DNA of 64,000 nucleotides from positions 21,473,513 to 21,537,512 of the forward strand of contig CM057147.1 in NCBI GenBank assembly GCA_029964075.1, given 5' to 3'. This stretch comes from Patiria pectinifera. Lineage: Eukaryota > Echinodermata > Asteroidea > Valvatida > Asterinidae. Position numbers and translations under genes: made by a program. The notes beneath the pieces are model-generated. The model was not told the origin of the DNA, did no database searches, and saw nothing but the letters and a program-made list of their open reading frames with translations. Below are positions 25,851-38,934 of the stretch, in pieces (the stretch's first letter is position 1; each line of letters starts with the position of its first letter).

Positions 25851-28579
25851 CCAAGTAGATGGGACACACCACGTGCGAGTACTGGTTTGCATGCAGATAG
25901 GGCGAAGTACATACGCCTGACAAATTTTTATTCAGTTATTTTGAAAATGTTTACAGAGAGTTGAACAGTATGTGTGGTCATAAAACTAGTCCCCCAATTG
26001 CTTTTGGATTTGATTGGCTTAAATCTAGCTCATTGAAACATTTGTGTGAACATCTTGAAATTGTATCTTGGCAACCTCGCTGGAGGCAAGTATATATGTC
26101 CAAGCTGCGGAGGTGTGAATAATTGTAAGTCTTGACATGTACCGTACCACCGGTATATTCCAATGATAGGAAAGGGGTGTATATAGGCTGACTGAGATTC
26201 AACCTAGATCCATCATCATGTTAAGTGCATGTATGTCTGCAGTTTCCCAAATCTTTCTATGATTTGAAGTCAGTTCCCCCTTGTTCCCCCTTCGCAAATC
26301 TTCAATCGACAACACCTCATATGTCACAGCACGATGAAGAATCACTAGGAAATCAACGGGCACATTCGAGGAAGAAAGCTACACCAGAACCCCAAGCCCT
26401 CTTCATGATTCAGTTCCTACAAAACTTCCTATTCGTTTCGGCAATTCTTGCCCCCTCTTTTTTTTCTCTCTCTCTTCTGTCTCCAGTGTTTTAGTCCCCC
26501 TGTGTGACGCCTTGTTAGTAAGCGTCTTCGTCTGCACTTTGTGGCAAACCTGTTAACCCGAAAATTCCACCATATCCTCTGCCTGACACTCTGGTCTGTT
26601 GGTAGGTTCTGTTCGCGCACCATTAGATAGGGCTTTCCCTGCTTGCTTCCTCCATTCACGGCCATTGGTGTCTGATTGGCATATAGTTGACTGATCAACA
26701 CGGGCTGTATCTTGGGCTAGGCTGGGTGAGGGAGGTAGGGGACTTGCCATGCTTCAAGGTGTGAACAGTTACCTGTATCATGGTGTGAGGTCAGTTTAAA
26801 GTCACGCCGACATTGACTGGTCAGTACCGTCCACCAATAGGAAAACACACATTACCAAAGTTGGTTCCGAATCCGAAAAAATAAATGCTGGAAATAATTT
26901 TTGATCTGAAATTCGTGTGCCTCACCCATTCCTCTAGTGTTGCAGTTGAGCAGGTTTCATGAACAGGTATAGGGGGAAATGTATGACACTGATACAAGGA
27001 TATACTGTTATGCTTTGGATGTACGTAGCTGAGTACACATGTTTGCATTTTGATGACTATGAATTTGAACTTGAGTTCAGAAAAAACTTTTAAACTAAAA
27101 TTGATACACAAGTTTGAGTAGCACAGCACTGCTTTTTCCCTTCCTCTCAGGTCTCATGAGTACTTTTGTCTTTTTACAGACTTATTAATGGAACGCTGTG
27201 TTTTGTTCATACCTGTGTATGTACAAAATTGAACTGATGATGGAGGAGTTAGTTCTGGGGAAAATATTTTTCACCTGTAAACCTTCCAATTGCCTGTTGT
27301 TCCACATCTTAAGCCCTGCCCTTCCCTTGTTCAGAATGTTGTCGAGAAATTCATTTCAAGTGTCCAGGCCTCGTTAAAGAACTTGTCGATCGGAAAAAAG
27401 AATTTTGCTTGACCTTTTGGGAAAATGACTCCAAACCCACTTAGGATTTGCTGGAGAAATATCTGCCGTGTGCATCTACGTTAAATATATCTTGCGCCTT
27501 AGGCTACGTGTGGGAATAATTGTGTTCAGATGTTTGCTGGAGACGCGGCCAGGTGGAGCAGATTTGGACTTGGTCTGAATTCAAGCGCAGGGAATCTGAA
27601 CTTGTGACCCATTATACGATTGTTGTTGTTACGCGACGTGCAATTAGACCAAAATAAAAAGTTTGCCAATTGCCCGAGTACATGAACACATTATTGTTGA
27701 CAACTGCTTCAACCCCCCCCCCCCCAATCTAAATGCACTTAATTCTTTTGAAACCACAAATGAAAACTGAAAAATCTGAATCTCCGTGAAAGATTTCAAG
27801 CCTTTGAAAGATTTCACGGCATGAAAGGAATACGTGAAAAGACTTGGAAACTTTTCTTTTATTTTTTGGCAATTTTCCTTACAAAGTCTTCACCTTTCTT
27901 GAAACCAAGCGCATTCTATTGTACTATGTACTATGAAAAAGAAAGTTGAGAGAAAGTCCAAACTTTCGGGAGTGGGATTGCGGTTCACTCATGCATCCTT
28001 GACCCCCATCGCACACAAACACAAACAAAACTAAAAGGTTCCACTTGTTTGTTTTTGTTTTATTCCAGTATTATTCTTAGCCCAACTGCTTCTGGCAACT
28101 TGTACAAGTGTAAAAAGTATAGTCCACGGCCAACTGACTCTTATGGGGGTCAGGTTTTTTTCTTCGCCTAAAAATTGCCCTGAGCTTTCGTAATTTAGCC
28201 AAATGGTGTTATTTGTTCAGGGCTGGTTCGTAGAGTTTAGGCCAACTTCGGGCTTCTCAGTTTTGGACAAAATTCAACCTTTTGCCTTGGGGCAGTTCAA
28301 ATGCTGTTGCAGTGAAACTTGATAACCATCATAGTATTCCAAGTCATGGGTAAACTATGATTATTTTCATTGTTTCAGAAGATTGTGTGGCTGAACAGAA
28401 TCTCCCTTAATATGTGTACAGTACGTGCGCGTGTTTATAAATTGAGGACACACACGTGCAACATCATCGATGAATCGAGGACAGAAACCGAATCGAGGAC
28501 TCTTCAGTTGGAAAACGTGTACCAATGAGAGTTGTTGCGAAAAAGTACAAACAAAGGAAAAAGAAAAGAGGAACAAAAG

Positions 28580-28603
28580 AAAATCCTCGATTTACACCAT
28601 AAA
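28580..28603. repeat. 24-bp word, inverted partner of 24448-24471
   Basis: Exact reverse complement of the word at 24448-24471. It lies next to a run of ATCGAGGA words (28470-28505). Confidence 0.7.
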
Positions 28604-30850
28604 GAAACCTGTGTGTTGGCGTGTATGTACAAAAAATGGACAATTTTTTCTATCTGTCTATGATCTGATGGAATTTTGAAAAGTACATGCCCAAGGTTAA
28701 TAAAAACTAGTGTTCGTTATATTTGTTAATTTTGCCACTGGCGTCACTGACAGAAAAAGGGTGTTTTGGGATTGGGGCACAAGAAATTGTTTTTTCTGTG
28801 CCAAGCCTCAATAAATTTCTGAACCACAAAAGTACTCTTAAAATGGTTCAATTTAACATATTTATCAGTGTTTCAGAGTCCCATTTATAGTTGTTTCTTT
28901 TCTATGAACCAGTTCTCTGTGAATACAGCACTCTTGATTGATCTGTTAGAGGTGATTGTATCCCTTTTTTGTGATACGTGTACATAATGGACTAGTACAA
29001 GTAATTGACGGAACGTGTTAACATGGAAAACATATGCACCTGCTTTTGGAGATCCGTAGTCGACGGGAAATGAGAGGGAAAATTGATGTTATCCGCATTT
29101 TTGGTCGCATGCATCAGTACATGAAGGTATGCCATTGCATCCCATCTGAAGTCAATCATACCCAGGGAGGTTTTTGCTGCACTTTGTCTGCAAATTTGCT
29201 GTCGCAAAGTTCACATCATTGTGTCATAATTGGTCATGACTTTGGTAAAACCAAACTTGCTTTAATAGTGTTCATGCCTTGTGCAATTTCTTTTTGTCCC
29301 TCACGGTAAGGGTCATTGAGAGGGGGGGGGGGCTTTATCCCAAGATAACTCCGGAAATAGCTAGCTCCACCTAAAACGGTTGGAACAGTTGTTTGGAACC
29401 CTTAACTCTGCCTCTGGAGCTAGGGAGCTATCCAGCCCCAATTCTAGCCCCGAAAATTTATTGGGCTAGCTTCACTTTCATCTCAGTGGGGCTTCTTTTT
29501 ACAACTTATAGCTCCACGTTTATTTGTCATTTGGACGCAACTTACCTACCTGTAGGTCCATGCTGATGCATCCGGTCGTTGTTCATTTGTCTGACAAAAT
29601 ATTTGTCTCTCCTTACATGAAGATTATATCAGTGGCTCTCAAGCTGGAGGGGTGGGTGGGGCACGTACTGTGCGCACGTGGCCCGATCGGTTTTACACAT
29701 CTCAGTTCTCTCAGTTTGTAAGTACCGGTAATTTTGCATTACATCAAAGTGTGTAGGTATTTACACCCCTTGCACTACAGACATGTTTACATTACATACC
29801 CTATCTGGAAATTCCTTTGTTTTCTCACAGTGAAGGAAAACTGGAGGAAAACAATTTTTACTCGCACTGTGAGAACTCTCTCAACCCAAATATTTTATCC
29901 TGATTTCATTGAGTGTTCCTCTTCATTTTGCGACAGATGACCCTAACCCCAACATGCCTCTAAACCTGTTTTCCAGTAGAAATGTACCATGTGTGTGGAC
30001 CTGGCTTAGTCCACATAACATTCACACAACCTGCATTATGTGGACCTGTTTTGTTGTCAGGTCCACATAAAGATGGTAAGGTTAGTACAGTGCAATCTCG
30101 CTGAGGACAGATTGTTGTTTAAACTCAGTGACAGTGAAAGTACAAACTGTCTATTCAGTATCTCGTAATAACAAAGACCTGCCTCAGATGTGAAGACTTC
30201 AGATGTACAAGGGGTCAATTGATGCATTGAAACAGTTAGGATCGACATACCAGTAACACGTGTATGAGTCAAATGAGTTTCTCGGAAGTGCTGCGGATCT
30301 TCACTTGTCCTGTGATTCTTACAAGCCCCATACTTCCTCTGCTCGGAAGGAACAGCTGATACCATGAATGGCCAGAGGTGGTTCACCCATGGGTGATCTG
30401 GGTCACAATCCTTGGCACTCTTGGTCAAGTTACGTAGGTACCGGTATTTGTGTCTTGTGAATTACAGTGCTCATCATACAAGTACATACATTTGTATGTG
30501 TGTCTCAAATAGCGTTTATTGGTGGATATTGGTTTGATTGCGCATATTGGACTCATTTGAAAACTGGGGGAGGGGTGATTGGGTGAAACCTTGATCGGCA
30601 ACTTTCGCTTCACTTTGGCTTCAGTAGCATGCAGATATTCTAAATAATTGCTATGCGCAATCGAAGTGATTATATAATTGGGGTCAGGACAGCAACAAGA
30701 TCGCGCGCAGTTGGCAGCCACTCACCAATGGTCACGTTTTTTTGCTGACCATCCAAAAGCCATTTGTTGTTGCGAGATTGCTTTGAAATCCAATCACCTT
30801 GTTTGCGTTGACAGCAATACCAGTCGATTTCTTGGAACTGTACAAGCTGG

Positions 30851-30872
30851 CTAGGGTTAGGGTTAGGGTTAG
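30851..30872 (+). repeat. interstitial telomeric repeat
   Basis: CTAGGGTTAGGGTTAGGGTT: three units of the metazoan telomere hexamer TTAGGG inside intron 1. Short, so it could be chance-expanded microsatellite or a scar of double-strand break repair. Confidence 0.75.
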
Positions 30873-33612
30873 AACTAAAACGTGGAGGTAAAAATTCCTC
30901 CGCTTCTGTGTGTTCGTTCGATTCAAATTGCGAGGTCTGTTATGCAGGCAGCATGGTCTGTCGTCAAGGAAAGTGTGGTGACCTCAGTCATTCTTAGGTA
31001 ACACTTCGTTTGCGAATACATACATGTACCAACGAGGGCCTCATTGCATGAAGTTACACATTTCCTGTCTCTGTGATACATGTCAAAGAATACTTTCGCA
31101 TTATGTTCTTATCACGACCCCCAATTGACACGCTTTCCTTGACTTCTCACTATAATTCCCAAGAGCACGGTCAAGCCTCCTCGTGCACTTGAACTGCATG
31201 AACAATGGATGCATCACTGTCATCACAAGAGGGCGCTGTTCACACCTAATGTAATCAAGCGTGGTCGAACTCAGCTGAACTTCTGGGACAAACAGGAAAT
31301 TCTGGATGTTTAAGTCTGACAAGATTTGGTAAACGGACCAACAAAATCGAACTCATTTATTTGGCTCAGGTACATGCGTAATCTTGTATCAGCCAGTCCC
31401 GTGAAAGAAAAAAAGGTATTTGATGCTAGTGACCGAAACTTGGTCTGGGTAATTGTTTGTTCGGGTCCAGCGGGAATCCTTGCGGTAAGTGAGGGGGAAG
31501 GGGGCGACTTGAAACCAGTCAACGTACAAATTGGAGATAACATATCGTGCATTGCAGGGTTTTTCGGGCTTCTCTCCATAATCCACCTCGCCAATTGATT
31601 ATTTCCTTTCGCCACATGTTCTTAGTTTTGGGCATTAGGAACAATTAGAGGAGGGCAGTATCGAACCTTTATAAACCCTGTCACCAGTTCAGGAGGTTTG
31701 TCATAACTTAATAGCAAGAGTTTTGCCGCAGGACCTCTTCTTGTGCGTGTTTTGAAACCTCCCAGCATTTTCGAAAAACCAAATGCCACATTTCTTCCTG
31801 GAAAACCCGAAGTCGCAAAATTTGAATTCCAATTTGAAAAGGACAAAGGAGGAGCTTGAATTTTTTTCCGTTTGTCATGGGGTCCCAAAATACCCTTTTC
31901 TGAAAGTTGCACATTATTGTAGTGAAAGTAAAATGCTCCGAGTATGTCAATTTGAATTCGTCAGTGTCAGCAAGTACTCGTAAGTTGCAGTAACAGTTCC
32001 AGATTAATACACGTATCATTGTGAACTTCATGCAAATGATGTCGTGAGCGTTGGCAGTCATGAATGCTCAGTACACAGTTTACAAGGAACATGAAAGCCA
32101 CCTGGTTTTCAAAACTGATTTCATAACATCTTTAAGCAAAGCAGCCTTGGACATGTTGGATTTCCATTTTTGTAATGGTTGCAGTTTTTCGGAAATGAAA
32201 TTCTGGCCGCTGAGTTGTTGTCCGCTGGCACAGGTCCAGAGATCAGTAGTTCACTTTGGCCATTTGCTCCGAGTGTTTGCCCGAGTATTATTGGCTGCAG
32301 TTCTGTGGTCCACCTCAAGTGGGGGGTGTCCCCCAGGATTACGATGGCTTTCCGGCTCAGACAGCCCACTCAAGGAAGTGCAGACCCCTCAAACCATTTG
32401 GCTGGAAGCTGGAGGAGACAGGTGAACTGACTGGTGATCTAATAATTTATCAAAAATAAAATCGCTGGGATTTGGAGGAAATTGAGACCCCAAATTTTTT
32501 TCTTTTGGGTTTTTTTTTTTTTTTTTTTTGAATGCTGTGGCTTGCTCTTTGCTCCCTGGACAATTTTTCGGAAGGAGAAATGGCAATTACACTGCAGGTA
32601 GGGTGGGTCCGTCAGTCTCCATGTCTGGACCATGCCGTGGAGTAATTTCCTCCCCCGTGAATTTGCCGGGAACTTGGAAGTCAACCCCATTTTACAGAGG
32701 GGAAAAAAAAATCCCCAATCCAAACAGCCCAGCTTTTGAGTTAGAAAGGGGGAAAAGTTTTTAATTTGTATCGTACTTCTGTTTTGCCCTGGCACAGAAT
32801 AAACTGTGACTTTTACGTGACCTGTGAGTTTGGTCAATTGAGGATTTACACTAATAATGTTAGGGATTACTCACCGCGCGATTGCAACGCTGATAACCCA
32901 ACTATCTTGACAAGTCAACGGCAATGGGGTCAAGAGTTTGCGTGCATTTGTTTGGGGGGGGGGGAGAGAATGAGGGGAGGGAGGGGGTTTGCGGTTACGC
33001 ATGCAGGGTACCTTGCCTTGCACTCTCTTGCTCTCTCCCCCTCAACTCCGGCTTACGTACACCGACTCCTAGCCCCGGGTTCACATTCGGCGTGCCATCC
33101 ATCGGATGTGTCATGAGTAATCCAGGAAGGAAAATGAGGTCTATGTCCAATTTGGAATTAATCGCGGGGCCTTGGGAGGCCGGGCTATATGCCGGGGCTG
33201 AGTCAATGGCTAGGGGGGATTGGCTCGGGTCCTTTCTACCCTGGTATATATGCCCCGTCATGCACTACACCCCATGTACCTGTGTGACAGGTGGAACGGA
33301 ATCCAGGGCGTCTTGTCTGCTTGTGAGCAGACAAGATACAGCAAGAGCCAGCTGTTATCTTAAACATGTCATACGTGTTATGATATGCGTGACTAAATCC
33401 CACGAAATGAGGTATACATGTGCTTTAGAAAGAGCATATTCAACTCATAATTTTGATGTACCACTCAGTTTTACATCTTGCTGAATGTGGACATCATATG
33501 GTTGAGGACATTGAAACTTCCTTGCAGTCCACATTGTGCAAACAGAGCTAGACAGAAGAAGCTCAGATGTCTTCCCACTCATTTCGTGGGGGTAGGATGT
33601 ATAACTTATAGC

Positions 33613-33878
33613 ACATTCGGGCGAGGACCATTAGTCCACTAGTGGTTGATTTGCGACATAACTTATGCCAGCGCACTAATAGCGACGTGCGAACGCCTCT
33701 AGTCAAAGGATGGTGAATACATCATGAAACTTTCTGGCTCCCTGTTGTGCTATATGATGTGTGCGGCTATTGGTAACCAGTCATGAAATCAAGTCCAGTT
33801 CCGAATAGTCGCCTACAATAGTCCAACCATCCTTTGTTAGAGCAAAGTTAGTCAAACTAGTTCGCGCCCGAACTTGCT
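33613..33878. mobile_element. possible decayed inverted-repeat element
   Basis: Left side CATTCGGGCGAGGACCATTA and the inverted right side GCAAGTTCGGGCGCGAACTA share the TTCGGGCG word. Internally TCTAGTCAAAGGATGGT and its approximate complement ACCATCCTTTGTTAGA face each other. Borders and class are uncertain. Confidence 0.35.
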
Positions 33879-35689
33879 CATGGCTATCGGATTGTCGGTG
33901 TTCTTGTGCCGGCCTGGTGGTTGGTTTGTCTGTTGATCTAGCTGTTGTTCAGTGCTTCCTTATAAATGATGGAGGTTTTTCCAATGCTGACGAAATTATA
34001 TATATGACATACATTATGCAAATTGAGCTATATAAACAAAATAGTTCACGGACTTCAAACTCATGTTATGGGTTTAGGATGCATATCATCCCTGTCAGAT
34101 TGTTAGTGCACTTGTTGATGCCTGGTAAATGGTTGGTTTGTTCAAATGGATGGTGTCCACTACATGGTTGCTGTGGACGCCCCTCCAAATAAGAAGTAAC
34201 AATTCAATTGAATGATTAAGCTATTTTACAGAGTTAATGACACCATTGGATATTTCGTCCCAACACGTGCCACAAACTTCTTCTTTTTTTACCACCTCTC
34301 TCTTTGAAGAGCCTTTAATAAAGTGTCAAATTTTAATAATTCTTTGGTTGATATAAATTGAAAGCTGATCTCTGTTCCTGATTGTTTAGTTAAAAAAAAA
34401 AAGTTCCAGCAACCTCTTGTATGGCATGAGGCATGGTGAGGTCTGAAGGGTAGTATTTGTCAGCTACCTAGGGGGGATGAACCACCGCCCACCCGCGGGG
34501 GACCCACAAAAGTTCAGCAGTCTCAGGGTGCACACTTGAGCTAGAGAATGCGTCGTCAATCTTTGGGTGCCGGCGTTCTACTAGTTGCTGTGGGCTGTTT
34601 CTGAACTTTTCTTTGAAGGTTAAGGTTTGTCAGCATTTTGCTCACATCCTTTTCTGCTGTAGGGCTCAGGCACTAGATGGGTGTGTTGGGGGACAGGAAC
34701 AGTCATGTAAACAATTTGTAAAATGCACGCTCCTTTGAAAAATAACTGAGCAACAACTGCCCACTCGCACAATACAACACCCCCCCCCCCCCCAAAAAAA
34801 GGGTGAAGATGCATTAAGAAACTAAAGTAACTCTACCTGTATTTGGGGATGTTTTGGTGCTATAACTCCATCCCCTGGTAAAATGAAAGGTTTTGGAACA
34901 ATTTTTGAAAAAGATGATTGTTTTCTTGATGTTTAGTCCACTTTTGTTTTGTGTCCTCAGTGTCTCAGTGTACACAACAGATTCACATATTCACACAGTG
35001 ATTCGGTGGTAACTTTTATTCATGTTATAATCTGTAATTCCTTATTTAAAAAAAGACTCAAAATAAGCCTTCTTACTTTTCTCCGGCAAACCAGATGATC
35101 TTCCAAAATGGCTACAATCCAATGTCTCCCATATATTTGGGTGAAGAACTGTGCATTATCTAATTAAGATAAAGTCAAGAAAAGGAACAAAAATCAGTGA
35201 ATAAAATACTGCAACCCAGTCTCTCAAAAACAAAAGTATTTGCAATGTAAGCCCTTAGCCCCCCGACCCCCACCCCAGAAAGGGTAAAAAAATTAGTGCG
35301 ACAAAGAAATAATTTCAGGTGGCTATGTAGAAATGATAAGAATTCACAATATGATGGAGAGATAGAAATGTTGACTCTTTTATCAGCGCAGTGTTTCCCT
35401 AGCTGTTGCATAGATAGCGATAAAAATGTGTCCGGGTAATCAAATTATCAATGCCGTTTTTCCTTCCTTTTTATACAAATGATATTCTAGGGTTTTTTTT
35501 CAGTTATCAAAGGTCACCGTGACCCTGATGATAGGGTATTTTTTTATGACTTTCAACGTTCGTGAGCCCACATATGTCAGGCTGCCACACATTCAGATTA
35601 TAGGTATGTAGGAACATCTGCAAGTTCTACATGGAAATGTACCTACCAATTTAACGAGAAAATCTTTGCTCGAAGTGAAGATAGGACTG

Positions 35690-35935
35690 GTACCAAACAC
35701 CCTGTGAAATTATTTCGCCTGAAATGGTATCATTCGGAAGAAAATAATAATTAAAGGTGGTTTGAGAAAGTGTGCCTGTGGGCACAGTTTTTACGTGCCT
35801 TAGCAACCGAATCCAGTTACGAGACCCCAAAAATCGTGCATACGTTTTCTCTGTTTTCTCAAAATGTACAGCATCCACTGAGCTGAGATTTCAACAAGTT
35901 AGTTATATATTATGCACCCTTTAAACAATTTTGTT
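35690..35935. repeat. dispersed repeat, related to 4588-4835
   Basis: Same order of shared words as at 4588-4835: AAACACCCTGTGAAATTATT, CATTCGGAAGAAA, TTTTCTCAAAATGT, CCACTGAGCTGAGATTTCAA. Class unknown. Confidence 0.45.
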
Positions 35936-36220
35936 GCTTAATTCAAATGAAATATAAACTTGATCCAACGTAAAAGCAAATGATCCAACGTAACTTTACA
36001 ATTTCTGTCCTCTCTTGAATGGATGTTTCACATAGGTTTTGGGAAACTATAGCAGATGTCATGGGCAGCGGACCGGAGGAGGGTAGGAATGTCGGTGGGG
36101 GTGGGGGAGGGCAATAATGTTACCAAGTTACCCTCAGTAATTTACCCTAGTCCATAACAAATTACTCAAATTCCAAATATAAGATAAGAAAATGTAACAC
36201 AAGGAGCACTATACAAGGAG

Positions 36221-36660
36221 TGCATTCGATTACTTCCCCCGCGCTTACTCGTGCAAGCGCGACAGCGTTCGATTTACCTCTCACGTGACTTTTCGCACTT
36301 ACTCGAGCCTGGCCCAAGTGACCGACTCGCCGAGCCGGTTAGTTGGGTAAGTATCCCATAAGGCCATGCAATAAACATGGCTGCCAACGTGACGTCCGGC
36401 GGGCGCCTCAGGCCGTGTGCTTCCAGAGCTACAGCTACGTCTATTGTCAGCCCGTCCCCGCGTATTTTCAATGGGCGCGGACCTAGACCTAGCTCTAGAC
36501 AGTTGATATGGATGCAGCCTCAGTGTCGTGTCAAAGTTCAACTTTCCAGCTCTTGCACGAAACTTTTACCCGAAACCGTTCGTTTAGTTAGCTCCACTGC
36601 GCATGTCTGTCATCACGCGAGGAGCAGGCGCGAGTAAGCTGGGGGAAGTAATCGAACACA
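36221..36660. mobile_element. CpG-rich 440-bp inverted-repeat element
   Basis: Terminal inverted repeats: TGCATTCGATTACTTCCCCC (36221-36240) and, from the right, TGTGTTCGATTACTTCCCCC (36641-36660), 18 of 20 identical, followed on both sides by GCTTACTCG. The interior is the most CpG-dense part of the window (CACGTGAC, GACGTCCGGCGGGCGCC). A convincing target duplication was not found. The frames inside (36274-36541 minus, 36377-36637 plus) are long only because of the GC content. Confidence 0.72.
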
Positions 36661-37720
36661 CCTCTAGGGTCAGATGGCATCCATCCCCCTTCTCAATCTC
36701 CCCCACCCCCTCCCATCCACCACTATTTCCAATTATCCCAAGCTTGTGATCCCCCTTCCTCCAATCTTGACAAGAAATCTCCACTCCTGGCAAAAATTGA
36801 GGAATCTCAGATCTCTTGAATCTGAATTTTCCAATATTTTTCACACACAAAAAAGGAAAGATAAGATACCGCCAAACCTGTTCAGCTGCTATACAGTGCA
36901 AGTCTACATATGTTGGTTTTTTTTTTTTAGACATTTAGCTGTGGTCAACTTGTCAAGGGGGTTGGGTAGCACGTGTACAGCAAATTTCAAAAATGCTATG
37001 TTTAAATTAATGTTAGTGATAAGAAGTGCCAAAGGCTGGAGGGGGGTTGACCCAGTCCTTTACACATCGTACCCCCAGTATTGCATCATCACCATGACAT
37101 AAGTGTAATATGCCGGCCAGTTATTATAACTGGTTTCCTGCAAGCCATTATCAGTGTGCGCTTCCCATTACGTAGAAATAACACCCCTGAAAAAAAAGCG
37201 ATGATGTGTAAATATATAGAATTTCTTGCAAGTCCAAGGATGATCTATGCGCACCGCAGGAAGTGGCGAATATGTGAAACCCAATAGGGGCAATATGGCA
37301 TTAAGTGCTGATAAGGCCCCACGCTGGCCTGGGTGTGATGGGAGGGGACACTTGACAGACCTCGGGGCGTCATCCCCACCCCCCAGGGGAATTGGCTTAA
37401 TCCAGACCCCCTAGAAAAATGATACCGCCATCCAATAATGACGTGTAAAAACTTGCACTTTTTTCAGTTAACGGTTTGGCCGGGTGGGCCTTGTCATCAC
37501 CCTGGCCCACTTCGTGCTGACTTTCTATCTTTACTTCTTCTTTTTTTTTCCTGCTCCTCCGAAAAAAATAATAATTTGCCTAGGCTTGAAAAAATGTGTG
37601 ATTGCTCTTTCCCTGATAAGTTGTCACACCCACTACAGGTAAATTCAGATTTGTTTTTGCCAGTGATTCAACTGACCAGTTGAAAAAATATCAAACAAAT
37701 TCAAAACTTGTTTTTTGACT

Positions 37721-37930
37721 AAAGGTAATATCCAACATTTGCAAACATAAAAACAACAACCAATTATTATGAAATACCCCCGATACCTTACTTGACCGTA
37801 GGTGAGTAATAGTCTCAAGCATCCTGTGAAATCATGACACCTGGTATGCTGTTGTTTGCAAGGAAAGTGGAGTTTTTGTATAATTTCCAACGATGGTCAG
37901 ACAACCATCATTGAAAAAAATAACTGACTT
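37721..37930. mobile_element. decayed copy of the TTAA-flanked family at 43661-44996
   Basis: Begins AAAGGTAATATCCAACATTT and follows GCAAACATAAAA, GAAATACC, AGCATCCTGTGAAATCATG, ACACCTGGTATGCTGT as in the element at 44502-44996. The TTAA is degenerate (CTAA) and the far end is missing. Confidence 0.65.
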
Positions 37931-37959
37931 TTTTCAAAAACTGCCCCAAATGTACCAAA

Positions 37960-38110
37960 TTTAGGCATGCAACTTTTCCTTGAATCCACTGATTTCCTTG
38001 TTTTTTTACTTCTCATGAATGCCATTACAAATTGAGAAAAACTGTACAAAGTTTTGTGTGGTTTAGAATGTCCTTGTTCTTTGTAAAGTCCCAATTGCGT
38101 GCCTGCAAAT
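37960..38110. repeat. segment repeated at 38540-38700
   Basis: Shares AGGCATGCAACTTTTCCT, CTGATTTCCT, ATGCCAT.ACAAATT and CACTGTACAAAGT.TTGTGTGG-like words, in order, with 38550-38700; the start recurs again at 38882-38935. Direct orientation, class unknown. Confidence 0.7.
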
Positions 38111-38216
38111 TTAGTTAGTCCACATTTTGTTTGCATTTTGTTTGAAATAACACGCAAAACAGTTGAGAAGGTGTGAACACTTTGCCGCATGAACACGTAA
38201 TCGGCAAGAATGCTGA

Positions 38217-38482
38217 CTTATGGACTCCGTGTACAAACTGAAGATGGCGCTTTTCGACCACTTTCAAGAGCCGTGTGAACAGGACACAGCATGGGCATAA
38301 GGGTTCGTGCTTGTAAGGCACAATTTTTTTTCTGAATGCGCATAAACCCATTGCATCTTCATGTGAGTGGCCAGACGTCATTGGCAATGCATTTGGACGT
38401 CCCTCCTAGTGGTTTGCCCCCAACTCTCCCTCAAGTTGTTACCATTGAGGGGGTACTTGTGCGCGGAGCCCATAGCACTTTG
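38217..38482. mobile_element. MITE family C, copy 3
   Basis: Left end TTATGGACTCCGTGTACAAA and right end GAGGGGGTACTTGTGCGCGG then AGCCCATAG. Orientation is opposite to copy 1. The overlapping minus frame at 38115-38387 is not a gene. Confidence 0.6.
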
Positions 38483-38934
38483 TATTTGATCTTGAGATCA
38501 GTGGCTTGCAGAAACGAATATATTGACAAGGGCGTAAATTTGTATTAATCAGGCATGCAACTTTTCCTATGTTCCGCTGATTTCCTCATTTTTTACTTCT
38601 CGGGAATGCCATGACAAATTAAAAAACACTGTACAAAGTCTTGTGTGGTTTGGAATTTCCTTGTTTTTTCCCCTAAATTTCCAGTTGCTTGCCTGATTAA
38701 TGAATGGGGGCCGGTTGAAAATGTTGAGAAATACAGGTATTTTTTAGGAAAAATATGTTTTGCCCCCCTCTAGCAAAAATCCTGGTGACGCCCATGGGAG
38801 CCCACAGTACTTTGTATTTGATCTTGTGATCAGTGGCTTGCAGAAACGAATATATTGACAAGGGCATAAATTTGTATTAATCAGGCATGCAATTTTTTCC
38901 TATGTTCCGCTGATTTCCTCATTGTTTACTTCGA
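38466..38934. repeat. direct duplication, 332-bp spacing
   Basis: 38466-38603 is repeated at 38798-38934 at about 95% by eye: GAGCCCATAGCACTTTGTAT, TTGATCTTGAGATCAGTGGC, TTGCAGAAACGAATATATTG, CAGGCATGCAA. Between them lies a GACGCCCATG terminus (38786-38795) like that of the element at 12937-13160, so one insertion or unequal exchange probably made the duplication. Confidence 0.8.

Noticed and set aside
32924..33484. 186-codon open frame, the longest in the window
   Set aside because: Runs through a G-rich tract and shows no domain, signal peptide or repeat pattern of a real protein.
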